Shown: one piece after another, positions 1-5,901 of the stretch
Layout: each line of letters begins with the position of its first letter
Numbering within the stretch: the stretch's first letter is position 1
From: an uncultured Olsenella sp.
Lineage (GTDB): Bacteria > Actinomycetota > Coriobacteriia > Coriobacteriales > Atopobiaceae
Reading direction: 5' to 3'
Length of the DNA stretch: 8,985 bases
Assembly (NCBI GenBank): GCA_934660915.1
Contig: CAKUIF010000020.1
Location: 1 to 8,985 of the forward strand
Position numbers and translations under genes: made by a program
Notes under the pieces: generated by a model
What the model was told of the DNA's origin: nothing
Seen by the model: the letters and a program-made list of their open reading frames with translations, nothing else
The model's database searches: none

Positions 1-82
1 CCTGCCCGCCAGAATCTGCATTGCACCTGAAAGCATTCGATATTCGGCTCCCAAATGCAACAACTAGAAGATAGGAGCGTCC

Positions 83-1486
83 ATGTTTGTCGGCCGAGAG
101 CGCGAGCTTTCCACTATGGAGGCGCTGTACACCAGCAATTCTTTCGAGATGCTGGTCATTTACGGCCGTCGTCGCGTTGGAAAGACGGCGCTTATCGAGG
201 AGTTCTCGCGCGGCAAGCGAACGTTATCTTTTACGGCTCAGCTTCAGTCGGACAAGGACAATCTGGCCGATTTCTCGCGCGCGGTCGCGGAGTTTTACGG
301 GCTGCCTGAGTCGATGCCCGCCTTCGCTTCGTGGCTGGACGCCCTCGCCTTCATCGCGCAGAGGGCGAGCGTCGGGCGTACCGTGCTCGTGCTCGACGAG
401 TTTCCCTATGCGTGTCGCTCCAACGCCGCGCTCCCCTCGACCTTCCAGCTGGCGATCGACAAGCACCTTAAATCAGCGAACGTCATGCTCGTACTGTGCG
501 GAAGCAACCAAGGCTTTATGGAGGACGAGGTCCTGGGCGAAAAGAGCCCCCTGTATGGCAGGCGCACGGCGCAGCTCAAGCTTCAGCCGTTTGACTACCT
601 AGATGCCGCTCGCATGCTGCCGGATTGCTCGCCTGCCGAGAAGATCTCGTACTACGCGAGCCTCGGCGGGACACCGTACTATCTGGAGGGTGTCGATCCC
701 GGCAAAAGCTATATCGAAAACATGGCGGCGCTGTTCTTCTCGCCCATGGGGCGCATGTTCGACGAGCCCGCCATGCTGATGCGCCAGGAACTGCGCGAGC
801 CCGCGGTGTTCATCTCGGTGATGCGCGCGATCGCCAACGGGGCAAGCAAGCTGAGCAGAATCGCCGATGCCGTCGGGATGCCATCGAGCAGCTTGGGGTT
901 TTACCTGAAGGCGCTCGTTTCACTGGGGCTGATCGAGCGTGTCGTTCCCTTTGGCGAGACGGAGCGCAGCAAGCGCGGGATTTATCGCATTTGCGATCCG
1001 GCGTTCGCGTTCTGGTTCCGCTTCGTCGCTCCTTACGTGAGCGTGATCGAGCGCGGCCTGGGCGCCGACGTGGCCGAGCGTCTGCTCTCAGGCGACCGTC
1101 GCTCGGAGTACGAGGGTCACGCATTCGAGCGCGTATGCGCGCAGTGGCTGGTTCGCCAGGCGCTGGATCGCAAGCTGCCCTTGGATATGACGGCCATCGG
1201 ATCGTGGTGGGGCGCCGATCCCGTTGCGCGCCAAACCACCGATATAGACGTGGTCGCGGCCGACGAGATCGATGGGAATCTGCTCGTGGGCGAGTGCAAG
1301 TGGCGAAACAGCCTAAACGAGACGGAGACCCTGTCCACTCTGCAGGATCGCTGCCGCCTGCTGCCCGGCTACAACGCTTACGAGCGCTATCTGTTTACCA
1401 AGGCGCCCTGCTCCGAGGCCACGCAAAAGAAGGCGCAGGCCGATTCCGCTCTGCACCTGGTAAGCGTTGACCAGATGTTTGAATAG
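83..1486 (+). CDS. AAA+ ATPase with C-terminal PD-(D/E)XK-like domain (archaeal-ATPase/DUF234 type)
   Basis: Predicted 467-aa cytoplasmic P-loop ATPase. The N-terminus MFVGREREL is the usual opening of the archaeal-type ATPase family. A Walker A motif, GRRRVGKT, lies at residues 28-35, a Walker B motif, VLVLDE, at 101-106, and a sensor-like LCGSN at 138-142. A winged-helix-like segment follows at about 245-290. The C-terminal 130 residues carry the spaced acidic motif of a PD-(D/E)XK fold: E345 in EGHAFE, D387/D389 in TDIDVV, and GECKW at 403-407, as in DUF234 proteins. The ATG is preceded by AGGAG (positions 74-78). The length is normal for the family and the frame is intact. The family's function is poorly known; a nucleic-acid role is inferred from the fold. 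It stands alone on its strand, and the sequence downstream is repeat-rich. Confidence 0.9.
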   Translation: MFVGRERELSTMEALYTSNSFEMLVIYGRRRVGKTALIEEFSRGKRTLSFTAQLQSDKDNLADFSRAVAEFYGLPESMPAFASWLDALAFIAQRASVGRTVLVLDEFPYACRSNAALPSTFQLAIDKHLKSANVMLVLCGSNQGFMEDEVLGEKSPLYGRRTAQLKLQPFDYLDAARMLPDCSPAEKISYYASLGGTPYYLEGVDPGKSYIENMAALFFSPMGRMFDEPAMLMRQELREPAVFISVMRAIANGASKLSRIADAVGMPSSSLGFYLKALVSLGLIERVVPFGETERSKRGIYRICDPAFAFWFRFVAPYVSVIERGLGADVAERLLSGDRRSEYEGHAFERVCAQWLVRQALDRKLPLDMTAIGSWWGADPVARQTTDIDVVAADEIDGNLLVGECKWRNSLNETETLSTLQDRCRLLPGYNAYERYLFTKAPCSEATQKKAQADSALHLVSVDQMFE

Positions 1487-1498
1487 GGGAGGCGGGAC

Positions 1499-1738
1499 CC
1501 TGCGCGGAAAACTGGGACCGTCGGTAAAGCGGGCGCTGCTCTGCGCCAGAATCGCCGACCGTCGGTACCGACGCTCGCCCATTCCCGCGCAGGACGCTGC
1601 AAGAAGGGCTTCTTTTCACCAGAATCCGGGACCGTCGGTAGCCCCTGCGCCGGATTCCCCGACCGTCGGTACCGACGCTCCCGGATTCCCGCGCGGCCCG
1701 ACGGCTCGTTTACCGACGGTCGCCAATTTCCGCGCAGG
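1499..1738. repeat. Cluster of palindromic repeats built on GACCGTCGGTA
   Basis: The core GACCGTCGGTA occurs on the plus strand at 1516, 1557, 1630 and 1661, and inverted (TACCGACGGTC) at 1711-1721. Each core is preceded by a CTGCGC-G/C-x-GAA arm. Units at 1541-1593 and 1645-1697 are each head-to-head pairs around the 14-bp perfect palindrome CGTCGGTACCGACG (1560-1573 and 1664-1677). The two agree at about 45 of 53 positions with a 104-bp offset. The single unit at 1499-1528 and the inverted unit at 1709-1738 agree at 26 of 30 positions. A further half unit lies at 1619-1640. The pattern resembles REP/BIME-type intergenic elements. It lies just after the ATPase stop codon and could form hairpins in its 3' UTR. 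The open frame across it is a by-product of the repeats. Confidence 0.85.
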
Positions 1739-1828
1739 CCTGTCGGCCTGTATAGCCCACTTCTCATGTATAGAAAACGGTTGGGACAACAATTAACAAT
1801 GCAGGTAGAAGACCTGATTTCCGACGTT

Positions 1829-1857
1829 TTGCCGATTTACGCGCACTGGGGTATAGT
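1829..1857 (+). promoter_or_regulatory. Sigma-70-type promoter of the riboswitch/zinc-ribbon unit
   Basis: A -35 box TTGCCG (1829-1834) and a -10 box TATAGT (1852-1857) are separated by 17 bp. Transcription should start near 1863-1866, giving a leader of about 115 nt before the ATG at 1979. It is the best-formed promoter in the window. Confidence 0.75.
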
Positions 1858-1878
1858 AGGAAACGCCTCAATAGGGGC

Positions 1879-1974
1879 CCACACATCCAGAGTCGGGGTA
1901 GAGAGTTGGCTCGCAGATCCCGGCACCAACCGGCCGCATTGGCACGGTGGTAACGCCAACATCGATGAGAGGAG
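1879..1974 (+). ncRNA. Candidate SAM-I-clan riboswitch (compact variant without P4)
   Basis: The leader RNA folds in the order seen in SAM-I, SAM-IV and SAM-I/IV riboswitches. P1 is CATC 1884-1887 with GATG 1964-1967, extended outward by C-G pairs between A-A mismatches. A CAGAG junction follows. P2 pairs CGGGGT 1894-1899 with ATCCCG 1917-1922. P2b pairs GAG 1903-1905 with CTC 1910-1912, next to a GCA bulge and GA that resemble a kink-turn. P3 pairs ACCAACCGGCC 1925-1935 with GGCACGGTGGT 1941-1951, with two bulged A residues. The P2 loop TTGG (1906-1909) can pair with CCAA (1956-1959) just after P3, the SAM-clan pseudoknot. The stretch GGCTCGCAGATCCCGGCA (1908-1925) closely resembles the conserved SAM-I core, remembered as GGCCCGATGAAACCCGGCA. 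The P1 3' arm reaches into GAGAGGAG, the ribosome binding site, which suggests ligand-dependent block of translation. P1 is short, and ligand identity is unproven. Confidence 0.6.
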
Positions 1975-1978
1975 AACC

Positions 1979-2023
1979 ATGATTTTTACACCAGAGCAGC
2001 GCCGTGAGATTAATCATGTTTGA
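1979..2023 (+). CDS. 14-codon ORF directly behind the leader RNA (leader peptide or N-terminal piece)
   Basis: The peptide is MIFTPEQRREINHV. It has the strongest ribosome binding site of this locus (GAGAGGAG, ending 4 nt before the ATG), so translation almost certainly starts here. Its TGA (2021-2023) lies inside the following zinc-ribbon ORF, which is in the +1 frame. The peptide is charged and has no signal or membrane segment. It could be a short leader that couples translation to the next ORF. It could also be the true N-terminus of that protein, joined by +1 frameshifting at GTT-TGA, or cut off by an indel. I do not recognise the peptide itself. Confidence 0.5.
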   Translation: MIFTPEQRREINHV

Positions 2024-2282
2024 TGGGTGCGATCTGACGCCGGATGGGTTCCAAAACCCGTATTTCGAGCGGCTGTCCCACGAGGTGAGACTCTGCCCGT
2101 GCTGTGGCGCCAAAACCGCCCTCAAGCCATCGCTCAATCCGGATTACGTCTACGAGAGGTGTGAGCGCTGCGGGCACCGCGGCATGGTCGGGGCGCCCGA
2201 TCCCGTGAAGATGGGCAAAAAGAAGAACAACTCCCAGGCCCCTAAGCGAGGAGAATTGCTCTACTTCCAGCGGAGGATTTAG
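2016..2282 (+). CDS. Small zinc-ribbon protein (Lar-like cysteine pattern), basic C-terminus
   Basis: From the ATG at 2016 the protein has 88 residues. Cysteines C27/C30 (CPCC) and C49/C52 (CERC) form a C-x2-C ... C-x2-C zinc ribbon like those in small Lar-type proteins and in nucleic-acid or protein-binding ribbons. A lysine-rich tail (MGKKKNN, then PKRG) follows. An in-frame GTG at 2004 would add four residues. Neither start has a clear ribosome binding site, so expression probably depends on the upstream 14-codon ORF, by reinitiation at its overlapping stop or by a +1 shift. The gene lies behind a candidate riboswitch and converges with the 71-aa gene. Function is unknown; restriction alleviation, suggested by the pattern, is only a weak possibility. 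Confidence 0.7.
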   Translation: MFDGCDLTPDGFQNPYFERLSHEVRLCPCCGAKTALKPSLNPDYVYERCERCGHRGMVGAPDPVKMGKKKNNSQAPKRGELLYFQRRI

Positions 2283-2320
2283 GCGCGACCTGCGGGCCGC
2301 GGCGAATCCGCTGTCCGCGC

Positions 2321-2353
2321 AAAAACCGGGGCGCAGCCCAGCCGTGCCCCGGT
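2321..2353 (-). terminator. Intrinsic terminator of the 71-aa gene
   Basis: The arms ACCGGGGC (2325-2332) and GCCCCGGT (2346-2353) are perfectly complementary over 8 bp. Read on the minus strand, the hairpin is followed at once by TTTTT (2325-2321). It lies 7 nt past the stop codon of the minus-strand gene. On the plus strand it has no U tract, but it may still stop the converging zinc-ribbon transcript in part. Confidence 0.85.
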
Positions 2354-2359
2354 CCGTAT

Positions 2360-2575
2360 CTAGCTGTTGTCGTCGGGCCGCAAGCCCCATTCGGCGCAGG
2401 CGCGCTCCCACTCGTCGGCGGAAGCCTTTGCCCTGGACTGGCGTCGCTTGGGCGGGGTCGGGTCGCCCGGCTCCTCGAGGAGCGCCACGAGCTCGTCGAG
2501 GCTCAGGTCATCGAAGCGCCCCGGGGCAGCCCCGCCAGATGCGTTCGTTGCCATGTCGCTCTTCTTGCCAGTCAT
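2360..2575 (-). CDS. 71-aa acidic/basic small protein of unknown function
   Basis: The start at 2575 (MTGKKSDMATN) is chosen because GGAGGG lies 8 nt upstream; the frame extends 12 codons further without a site. The protein has a Gly/Ala-rich N-terminus, a predicted acidic helix FDDLSLDELVALLEE (21-35), a proline-basic hinge PPKRRQSRAK (41-50), and an ending WERACAEWGL typical of a short amphipathic helix. There is no signal peptide or membrane segment. A rho-independent terminator directly downstream supports it as a real transcription unit. I do not recognise the family. Confidence 0.65.
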   Translation of the reverse strand: MTGKKSDMATNASGGAAPGRFDDLSLDELVALLEEPGDPTPPKRRQSRAKASADEWERACAEWGLRPDDNS

Positions 2576-2595
2576 GTTCGGCCCTCCAACGTCGC

Positions 2596-2620
2596 AGCAT
2601 AGCCGATGCATCGGTGCTGC
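2596..2620 (-). promoter_or_regulatory. Palindrome in the upstream region of the 71-aa gene
   Basis: CCGATGCATCGG (2603-2614) is a perfect 12-bp palindrome. On the minus strand it directly precedes a TATGCT -10-like hexamer (2601-2596), about 20 nt before the start codon. The position fits a repressor site between -35 and -10, but no convincing -35 box is visible. Confidence 0.3.
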
Positions 2621-2737
2621 ACGTTGCTCACCCGCGAGCGGCGGACTAAATACCGTTCACGACCTGCCCGTTTGACGTTCGGCGGAATGACTGATACACG
2701 AACCTCGAATTCATTCCGGGCGTCACGAAAAGCGACG

Positions 2738-3193
2738 TTATTCGTATGCCTTCTGGAGCTCCTGAGGCTTGCTGTCGCCGTAATCCACGGTCACGGAATC
2801 GATTCCGTCGACGGACGTGCCCTCGGGCGGCACGAGGCGGAACTCGGTGAGCACCAGATCGAGCGTGGAAGGCCCGTCGCCGGACTTGAGCTTGACGGCA
2901 AGCACGCCGTCGTCGCTCACGGCGGACTCGATCTCCTCCCCGGGGATGGACCCGCCGCTGAGCTGCAGCTGGATAAAGCCGTCGCGCGGCGCCCATCCGT
3001 CGCCGGGCATGGCAACGACGTTTCCGCCGGAAACCTGCACGGTAAGGCACTCGAGGGTATCGTCGGGCGTGGCGGTCCAGGTCGCGGGGCCCTCGGCGGC
3101 AGAGGGGGTCTGGCAAGCGGCAAGGCCCAGCCCGGCTCCTGCGGCAACGACGGCCACTGTGCTGGCAATGAAGGTGCGCCTTGTCAGGTTCAT
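2738..3193 (-). CDS. Exported lipoprotein with Tat-like signal, unknown function
   Basis: This is a 151-aa precursor. The start at 3193 (MNLTRRTFIAS) follows GAGAGG by 7 nt. An ATG six codons upstream overlaps that binding site and is less likely. The signal has a twin-arginine motif (TRRTFIA, 4-10), a hydrophobic stretch, and a lipobox LAAC with the lipidated cysteine at 27. The protein is therefore expected to be anchored on the outer face of the membrane. The mature 124 residues alternate hydrophobic and polar residues (VQVSGGNVVAM, FIQLQLSGG, VLAVKLKSG), suggesting a small beta-rich domain. I do not recognise the domain. The intrinsic terminator of the upstream gene ends only 16 nt before the start codon, so there is little room for a separate promoter. 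Confidence 0.85.
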   Translation of the reverse strand: MNLTRRTFIASTVAVVAAGAGLGLAACQTPSAAEGPATWTATPDDTLECLTVQVSGGNVVAMPGDGWAPRDGFIQLQLSGGSIPGEEIESAVSDDGVLAVKLKSGDGPSTLDLVLTEFRLVPPEGTSVDGIDSVTVDYGDSKPQELQKAYE

Positions 3194-3209
3194 GCGTGAT
3201 CCTCTCATC

Positions 3210-3252
3210 AAAAAAGAACGGGGACACTCTAAGCGTACCCAGAGTGTCCCCG
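3210..3252 (-). terminator. Intrinsic terminator after the 106-aa gene
   Basis: The 12-bp perfect inverted repeat CGGGGACACTCT (3219-3230) / AGAGTGTCCCCG (3241-3252) has a 10-nt loop. Read on the minus strand, it is followed by TTCTTTTTT (3218-3210). It lies about 50 nt past the stop codon of the 106-aa gene and just upstream of the lipoprotein. Readthrough or attenuation may set lipoprotein expression. Confidence 0.85.
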
Positions 3253-3301
3253 GTTGAAGATATCGATGGCCGCAGCCGTCCGTGCGCGATGTCGCCGCAG
3301 C

Positions 3302-3622
3302 CTACTCCATGACGACCCAAGCCCAGGTGCCATCGCCGTCGTCGATGTCCATCGGCGCGAGCGCGACGAAGCCTTCCTGGCGCGTCTCGGGGACGACGAT
3401 GTGGCAAACCTCGGCCTCGACGGGGCTGCGTCCGAGGGTCTTCTTGGGAAGGTCAATCCAAACGTTGCCGACAAGTTCGGAGTGGACGTCCTCGCCCGGG
3501 CGCCCGTTGACGGTAAAGGACCCGAGCACGCAGCGCTGCGGCTCGCCCCAGTCAAAGCCGTCCAGAGCGTCAGCCAAGGCGTTGTAGGCGTCAGCGAGCT
3601 TCTTTACCTGCAGGTTTCCCAT
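3302..3622 (-). CDS. 106-aa protein of unknown function
   Basis: The start at 3622 (MGNLQVKKLADAY) follows AGGGGGA by 6 nt; the frame is open 28 codons further upstream without a site. The N-terminus is an amphipathic helix (KKLADAYNALADALDGFD, 7-24). A probable beta-rich domain follows (RCVLGSFTVNG, NVWIDLP, AEVCHIVVPE, GFVALAPMD) and ends with an acidic loop DIDDGDG and WAWVVME. There is no signal peptide or membrane segment. It is followed by a strong terminator and the lipoprotein gene on the same strand. I do not recognise the family, and no catalytic motif is evident. Confidence 0.7.
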   Translation of the reverse strand: MGNLQVKKLADAYNALADALDGFDWGEPQRCVLGSFTVNGRPGEDVHSELVGNVWIDLPKKTLGRSPVEAEVCHIVVPETRQEGFVALAPMDIDDGDGTWAWVVME

Positions 3623-3854
3623 AGCAATTCCCCCTTTGTTCGCAGCCGAGGCCGCATTCGTTGATCGGGCAAGCTCACGACGATTGTGGGCGGCGTCGAG
3701 GTCCACAGGGGCGAAAAAGACGCGTACGACGTGATTTTGTCGGCAGTCGGTAGTTGCTTACGTGCTGAGGGCGGACGCTGCCGGTAGGCGGTCGCAGACG
3801 GCGGTTTAACGGCATGAACAGCCGATAAACACTTCTGCATCAACGCACAAAGCA

Positions 3855-3869
3855 GTTAAAACGTTTAAC
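3855..3869. promoter_or_regulatory. Operator-like inverted repeat GTTAAA-ACG-TTTAAC
   Basis: Two perfect 6-bp arms with a 3-bp centre contain AAACGTTT, a CG-centred palindrome like LacI-family operators. It lies 100 bp before the JetD-like start codon. No LacI-type regulator is encoded in the window, so the binder is unknown. Confidence 0.35.
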
Positions 3870-3876
3870 TACCGTC

Positions 3877-3898
3877 GCCCATGTCGGAGGGCTTTTTT
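3877..3898 (+). terminator. Weak intrinsic terminator or attenuator upstream of the JetD-like gene
   Basis: A short stem GCCC (3877-3880) / GGGC (3889-3892) is followed by six T residues on the plus strand. No plus-strand gene ends nearby, so it would stop either a small RNA or a leader transcript of the 633-aa gene. The 4-bp stem is short. Confidence 0.35.
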
Positions 3899-3971
3899 GT
3901 GGGAAATAGGGACTGACCTGCGCATTAGCATAGAATTAGACGATTGTACTTTTATCGAAAGGACCCTCTAT

Positions 3972-5873
3972 ATGGCCCGAAAGCTCACCGAAGGGGAGCG
4001 CAATACCATCAATTTTCTTACCGCGTCGTTTGTGGCCGCGCTGCCGGCGCACCTGCGAAGCCACGCGGGCAGCATCGCAAGCTCGCTCGTGCGCATCCCG
4101 CGCGAGGTCATCACGGCGCGTGACATCAACCGCATCGTCGGCAGGCTCGGCGAGGACGCCGGGCAGAAAGAGGAGCTCAGGGACGCCATTCGCGAGGTCG
4201 CGCTCGTGAGCACGGGCGCGTCTGAGGGCGATCCGGAGTCGTTCACGCTCCGTGGGCCCGAGGACGAGCCGGCAGCTGAGGACGTGCTGGCCGAGGCGGA
4301 GCCCGAGACCGCCGATCCCGAGCCCGCGCCGGTAGACACCGCGGAAGCCGAGGGCTCTGCAAAGAAGGACGACCAGCCTGCGGAGGAGCCTAAGCCGGCC
4401 AAGCGACGCCGTCGCCGCCGTGTGGGCGATCGCGGCGGTCATCTGGCCGAGCAGGAGGCCGCGGTCGAGCCTGCGGCGGATGTCGCCGTCGAGCCCGCTC
4501 CTGCCGCCGAGCCTGAAGCGGACGCCTGCGCCGCGCCTGCGCCCGATGCCGAGCCCGCCGCCGAGGACGCTGCCGCGCCGGCCCCCGAGAAGAAGCGCCG
4601 CCGCACTCGCCGCTCCCGCAAGAAGCCCGCGCAGGTCGAGGCCGAGCCCGCCGCCGAGGAACAGCAGGTAGACACCGCGGACGAGCCTATCGCCGCCGCG
4701 GAGTCTGCGCCTGAGGCCGCGCCGTCGGAGTCTGCGGCGCTCGCCGAGGCTGCGCAGACCGCGGATGCCGTCCCCGCCTCTACCGAGGCCGACGCCGTCG
4801 CTCCCGACGAGGTCGCTGCTCCCGCCGAGTTCGCCGCCGAGGCCGAGCTCGCCGCCGCCCCGCAGCTCGACGCAGCCGATGCCCAGCCCGCTGCTGAATC
4901 TGCCGCCGACTCTGCCGACGCCGCCCTCGCCGACCCCGCCGCTCAGCGCCCCGCCCGCAACGGCCGTTACCGCGGCCGCCGCGGCGGCCAGAACAACGGC
5001 GGCAACCCTAAGCTGCAGGGAAAGAACCTCGACCAGGTTCCCTACATCCGCCGCGGCGGACAGACCGAGGCCGACCTGCGTGCCTGCATCGTTCAGCTTG
5101 ACCAGCGATTCTGGATGAACGGCTGGCTCCTCTCGCACCCCGGCGCCTTCGAGCTCTACGAGAAGGAACTACTTGCCCTCAACGAGTTCCTGGTCAGCGG
5201 CACCGTGATCGGCGACATCACGCGTCGCCAGCTTGCCTACCAGATGGGTGGCGACGAGAAGTTCTTCGAGTACGGCTCTGACGGCTTCAGGCTGCTGCGC
5301 TCCATGGGTGTCGAGGACCTGATCCGTCACCGTCCGCTGCCCAAGCCCGACCTTCTTTACCACGCGCCGCGCCGCCGCAAGCACATGCGCGTGCTCGTGA
5401 CCGAGAACCTCGACCCCTGGCTCGACGTGCGCGACCTCATGTACGAGGAGGGCGTCAGCCAGATTCTCGGCGAGCGCATCCACGCCGTCGTGCTCGGCGG
5501 CGGCATGCCCGTCCTCGAGCCGAACCGCCTGCACCTCTTGCTCGATACCCTCGGCGCCGACAGCTACGACGTCCTGTACTGGGGCGACATCGACCGCGCG
5601 GGCCTCGACATCCTGCTCAAGCTCCAGGCGCTTCTTGACGGCAAGTTCGAGGTCAAGGCATTCACGCCGGCCTACCAGCTCATGTGCGACCGCGCGATGG
5701 CGCGCTTCCCCGAGCCCGGCGACAACGAGAAGACCGGCCAAATCAACCTCGAGGTGGGGGACACCTCCGTGATCTGCGACGGGCTCACGCCCGAGGCGGC
5801 CGCGTACGCGAAGGCCGTCATCGATGACTGCTGCCTCATCCCGCAGGAGATCCTGACCAAGCGCGACCTGTAA
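3972..5873 (+). CDS. JetD-like (DUF2220) Toprim protein with long disordered Ala/Glu/Pro linker
   Basis: 633-aa cytoplasmic protein. The start at 3972 (MARKLTEGE) follows AAAGGA by 8 nt; the frame is open 25 codons upstream without a site. Residues 1-80 form a helical domain. Residues 85-345 are low-complexity A/E/P sequence broken by arginine-rich islands (KRRRRRR near 144, KKRRRTRRSRKK near 207, RYRGRRGG near 332). From about 357 the sequence is conserved in style. A winged-helix-like segment contains GGDEKFFE (426-433), comparable to the GDSK motif of JetD/DUF3322-DUF2220 proteins. A Toprim domain follows: E478 in VTENLD, GGG at 509-511, and the DxD D539/D541 in YWGDIDRAGL. In Wadjet systems this region is the DNA-cleaving, topoisomerase-like subunit beside the JetABC SMC complex. 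No such partner is visible here, so its job is unknown. The family assignment is from motifs; nuclease activity is inferred. Confidence 0.75.
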   Translation: MARKLTEGERNTINFLTASFVAALPAHLRSHAGSIASSLVRIPREVITARDINRIVGRLGEDAGQKEELRDAIREVALVSTGASEGDPESFTLRGPEDEPAAEDVLAEAEPETADPEPAPVDTAEAEGSAKKDDQPAEEPKPAKRRRRRRVGDRGGHLAEQEAAVEPAADVAVEPAPAAEPEADACAAPAPDAEPAAEDAAAPAPEKKRRRTRRSRKKPAQVEAEPAAEEQQVDTADEPIAAAESAPEAAPSESAALAEAAQTADAVPASTEADAVAPDEVAAPAEFAAEAELAAAPQLDAADAQPAAESAADSADAALADPAAQRPARNGRYRGRRGGQNNGGNPKLQGKNLDQVPYIRRGGQTEADLRACIVQLDQRFWMNGWLLSHPGAFELYEKELLALNEFLVSGTVIGDITRRQLAYQMGGDEKFFEYGSDGFRLLRSMGVEDLIRHRPLPKPDLLYHAPRRRKHMRVLVTENLDPWLDVRDLMYEEGVSQILGERIHAVVLGGGMPVLEPNRLHLLLDTLGADSYDVLYWGDIDRAGLDILLKLQALLDGKFEVKAFTPAYQLMCDRAMARFPEPGDNEKTGQINLEVGDTSVICDGLTPEAAAYAKAVIDDCCLIPQEILTKRDL

Positions 5874-5901
5874 CGCGCGACCTGCAGAGCGCGATCGCGC
5901 G

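Larger units (their letters stand above)
3623..3971 (+). other. Non-coding region of 349 bp upstream of the JetD-like gene
   Basis: It contains no convincing gene. It is more AT-rich than its surroundings. On the plus strand it holds a possible long-range stem CGGCAG (3741-3746) / CTGCCG (3778-3783), an inverted repeat GTTAAA-ACG-TTTAAC (3855-3869), and a GCCC/GGGC hairpin followed by TTTTTT (3877-3898). A TAGAAT hexamer at 3931-3936 is a possible -10 box for the downstream gene, but it lacks a good -35 box. The promoter of the minus-strand 106-aa gene must also lie here; I could not place it. Confidence 0.5.

Noticed and set aside
1499..1738. CRISPR array
   Set aside because: Repeats are palindromic, of varying orientation and spacing, with no uniform spacers and no cas genes in the window.
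1467..1796. Open frame of 109 codons across the repeat cluster, and similar frames on the other strand
   Set aside because: It is created by the GACCGTCGGTA repeats, overlaps the ATPase end, has no ribosome binding site and encodes only repeat-derived residues.
2646..3407. 253-codon minus-strand open frame overlapping the lipoprotein gene
   Set aside because: It is Arg-rich out-of-frame sequence that would span the terminator at 3210-3252. The lipoprotein frame has the signal peptide, lipobox and ribosome binding site.
3604..3843. 79-codon minus-strand frame upstream of the 106-aa gene
   Set aside because: It overlaps the start of the better-supported gene, has no ribosome binding site and no coding character.
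3936..5138. 400-codon minus-strand open frame opposite the JetD-like gene
   Set aside because: It mirrors the GC-biased low-complexity tract. The Leu/Gly/Arg composition, lack of start signal and the clear motifs on the plus strand mark it as spurious.
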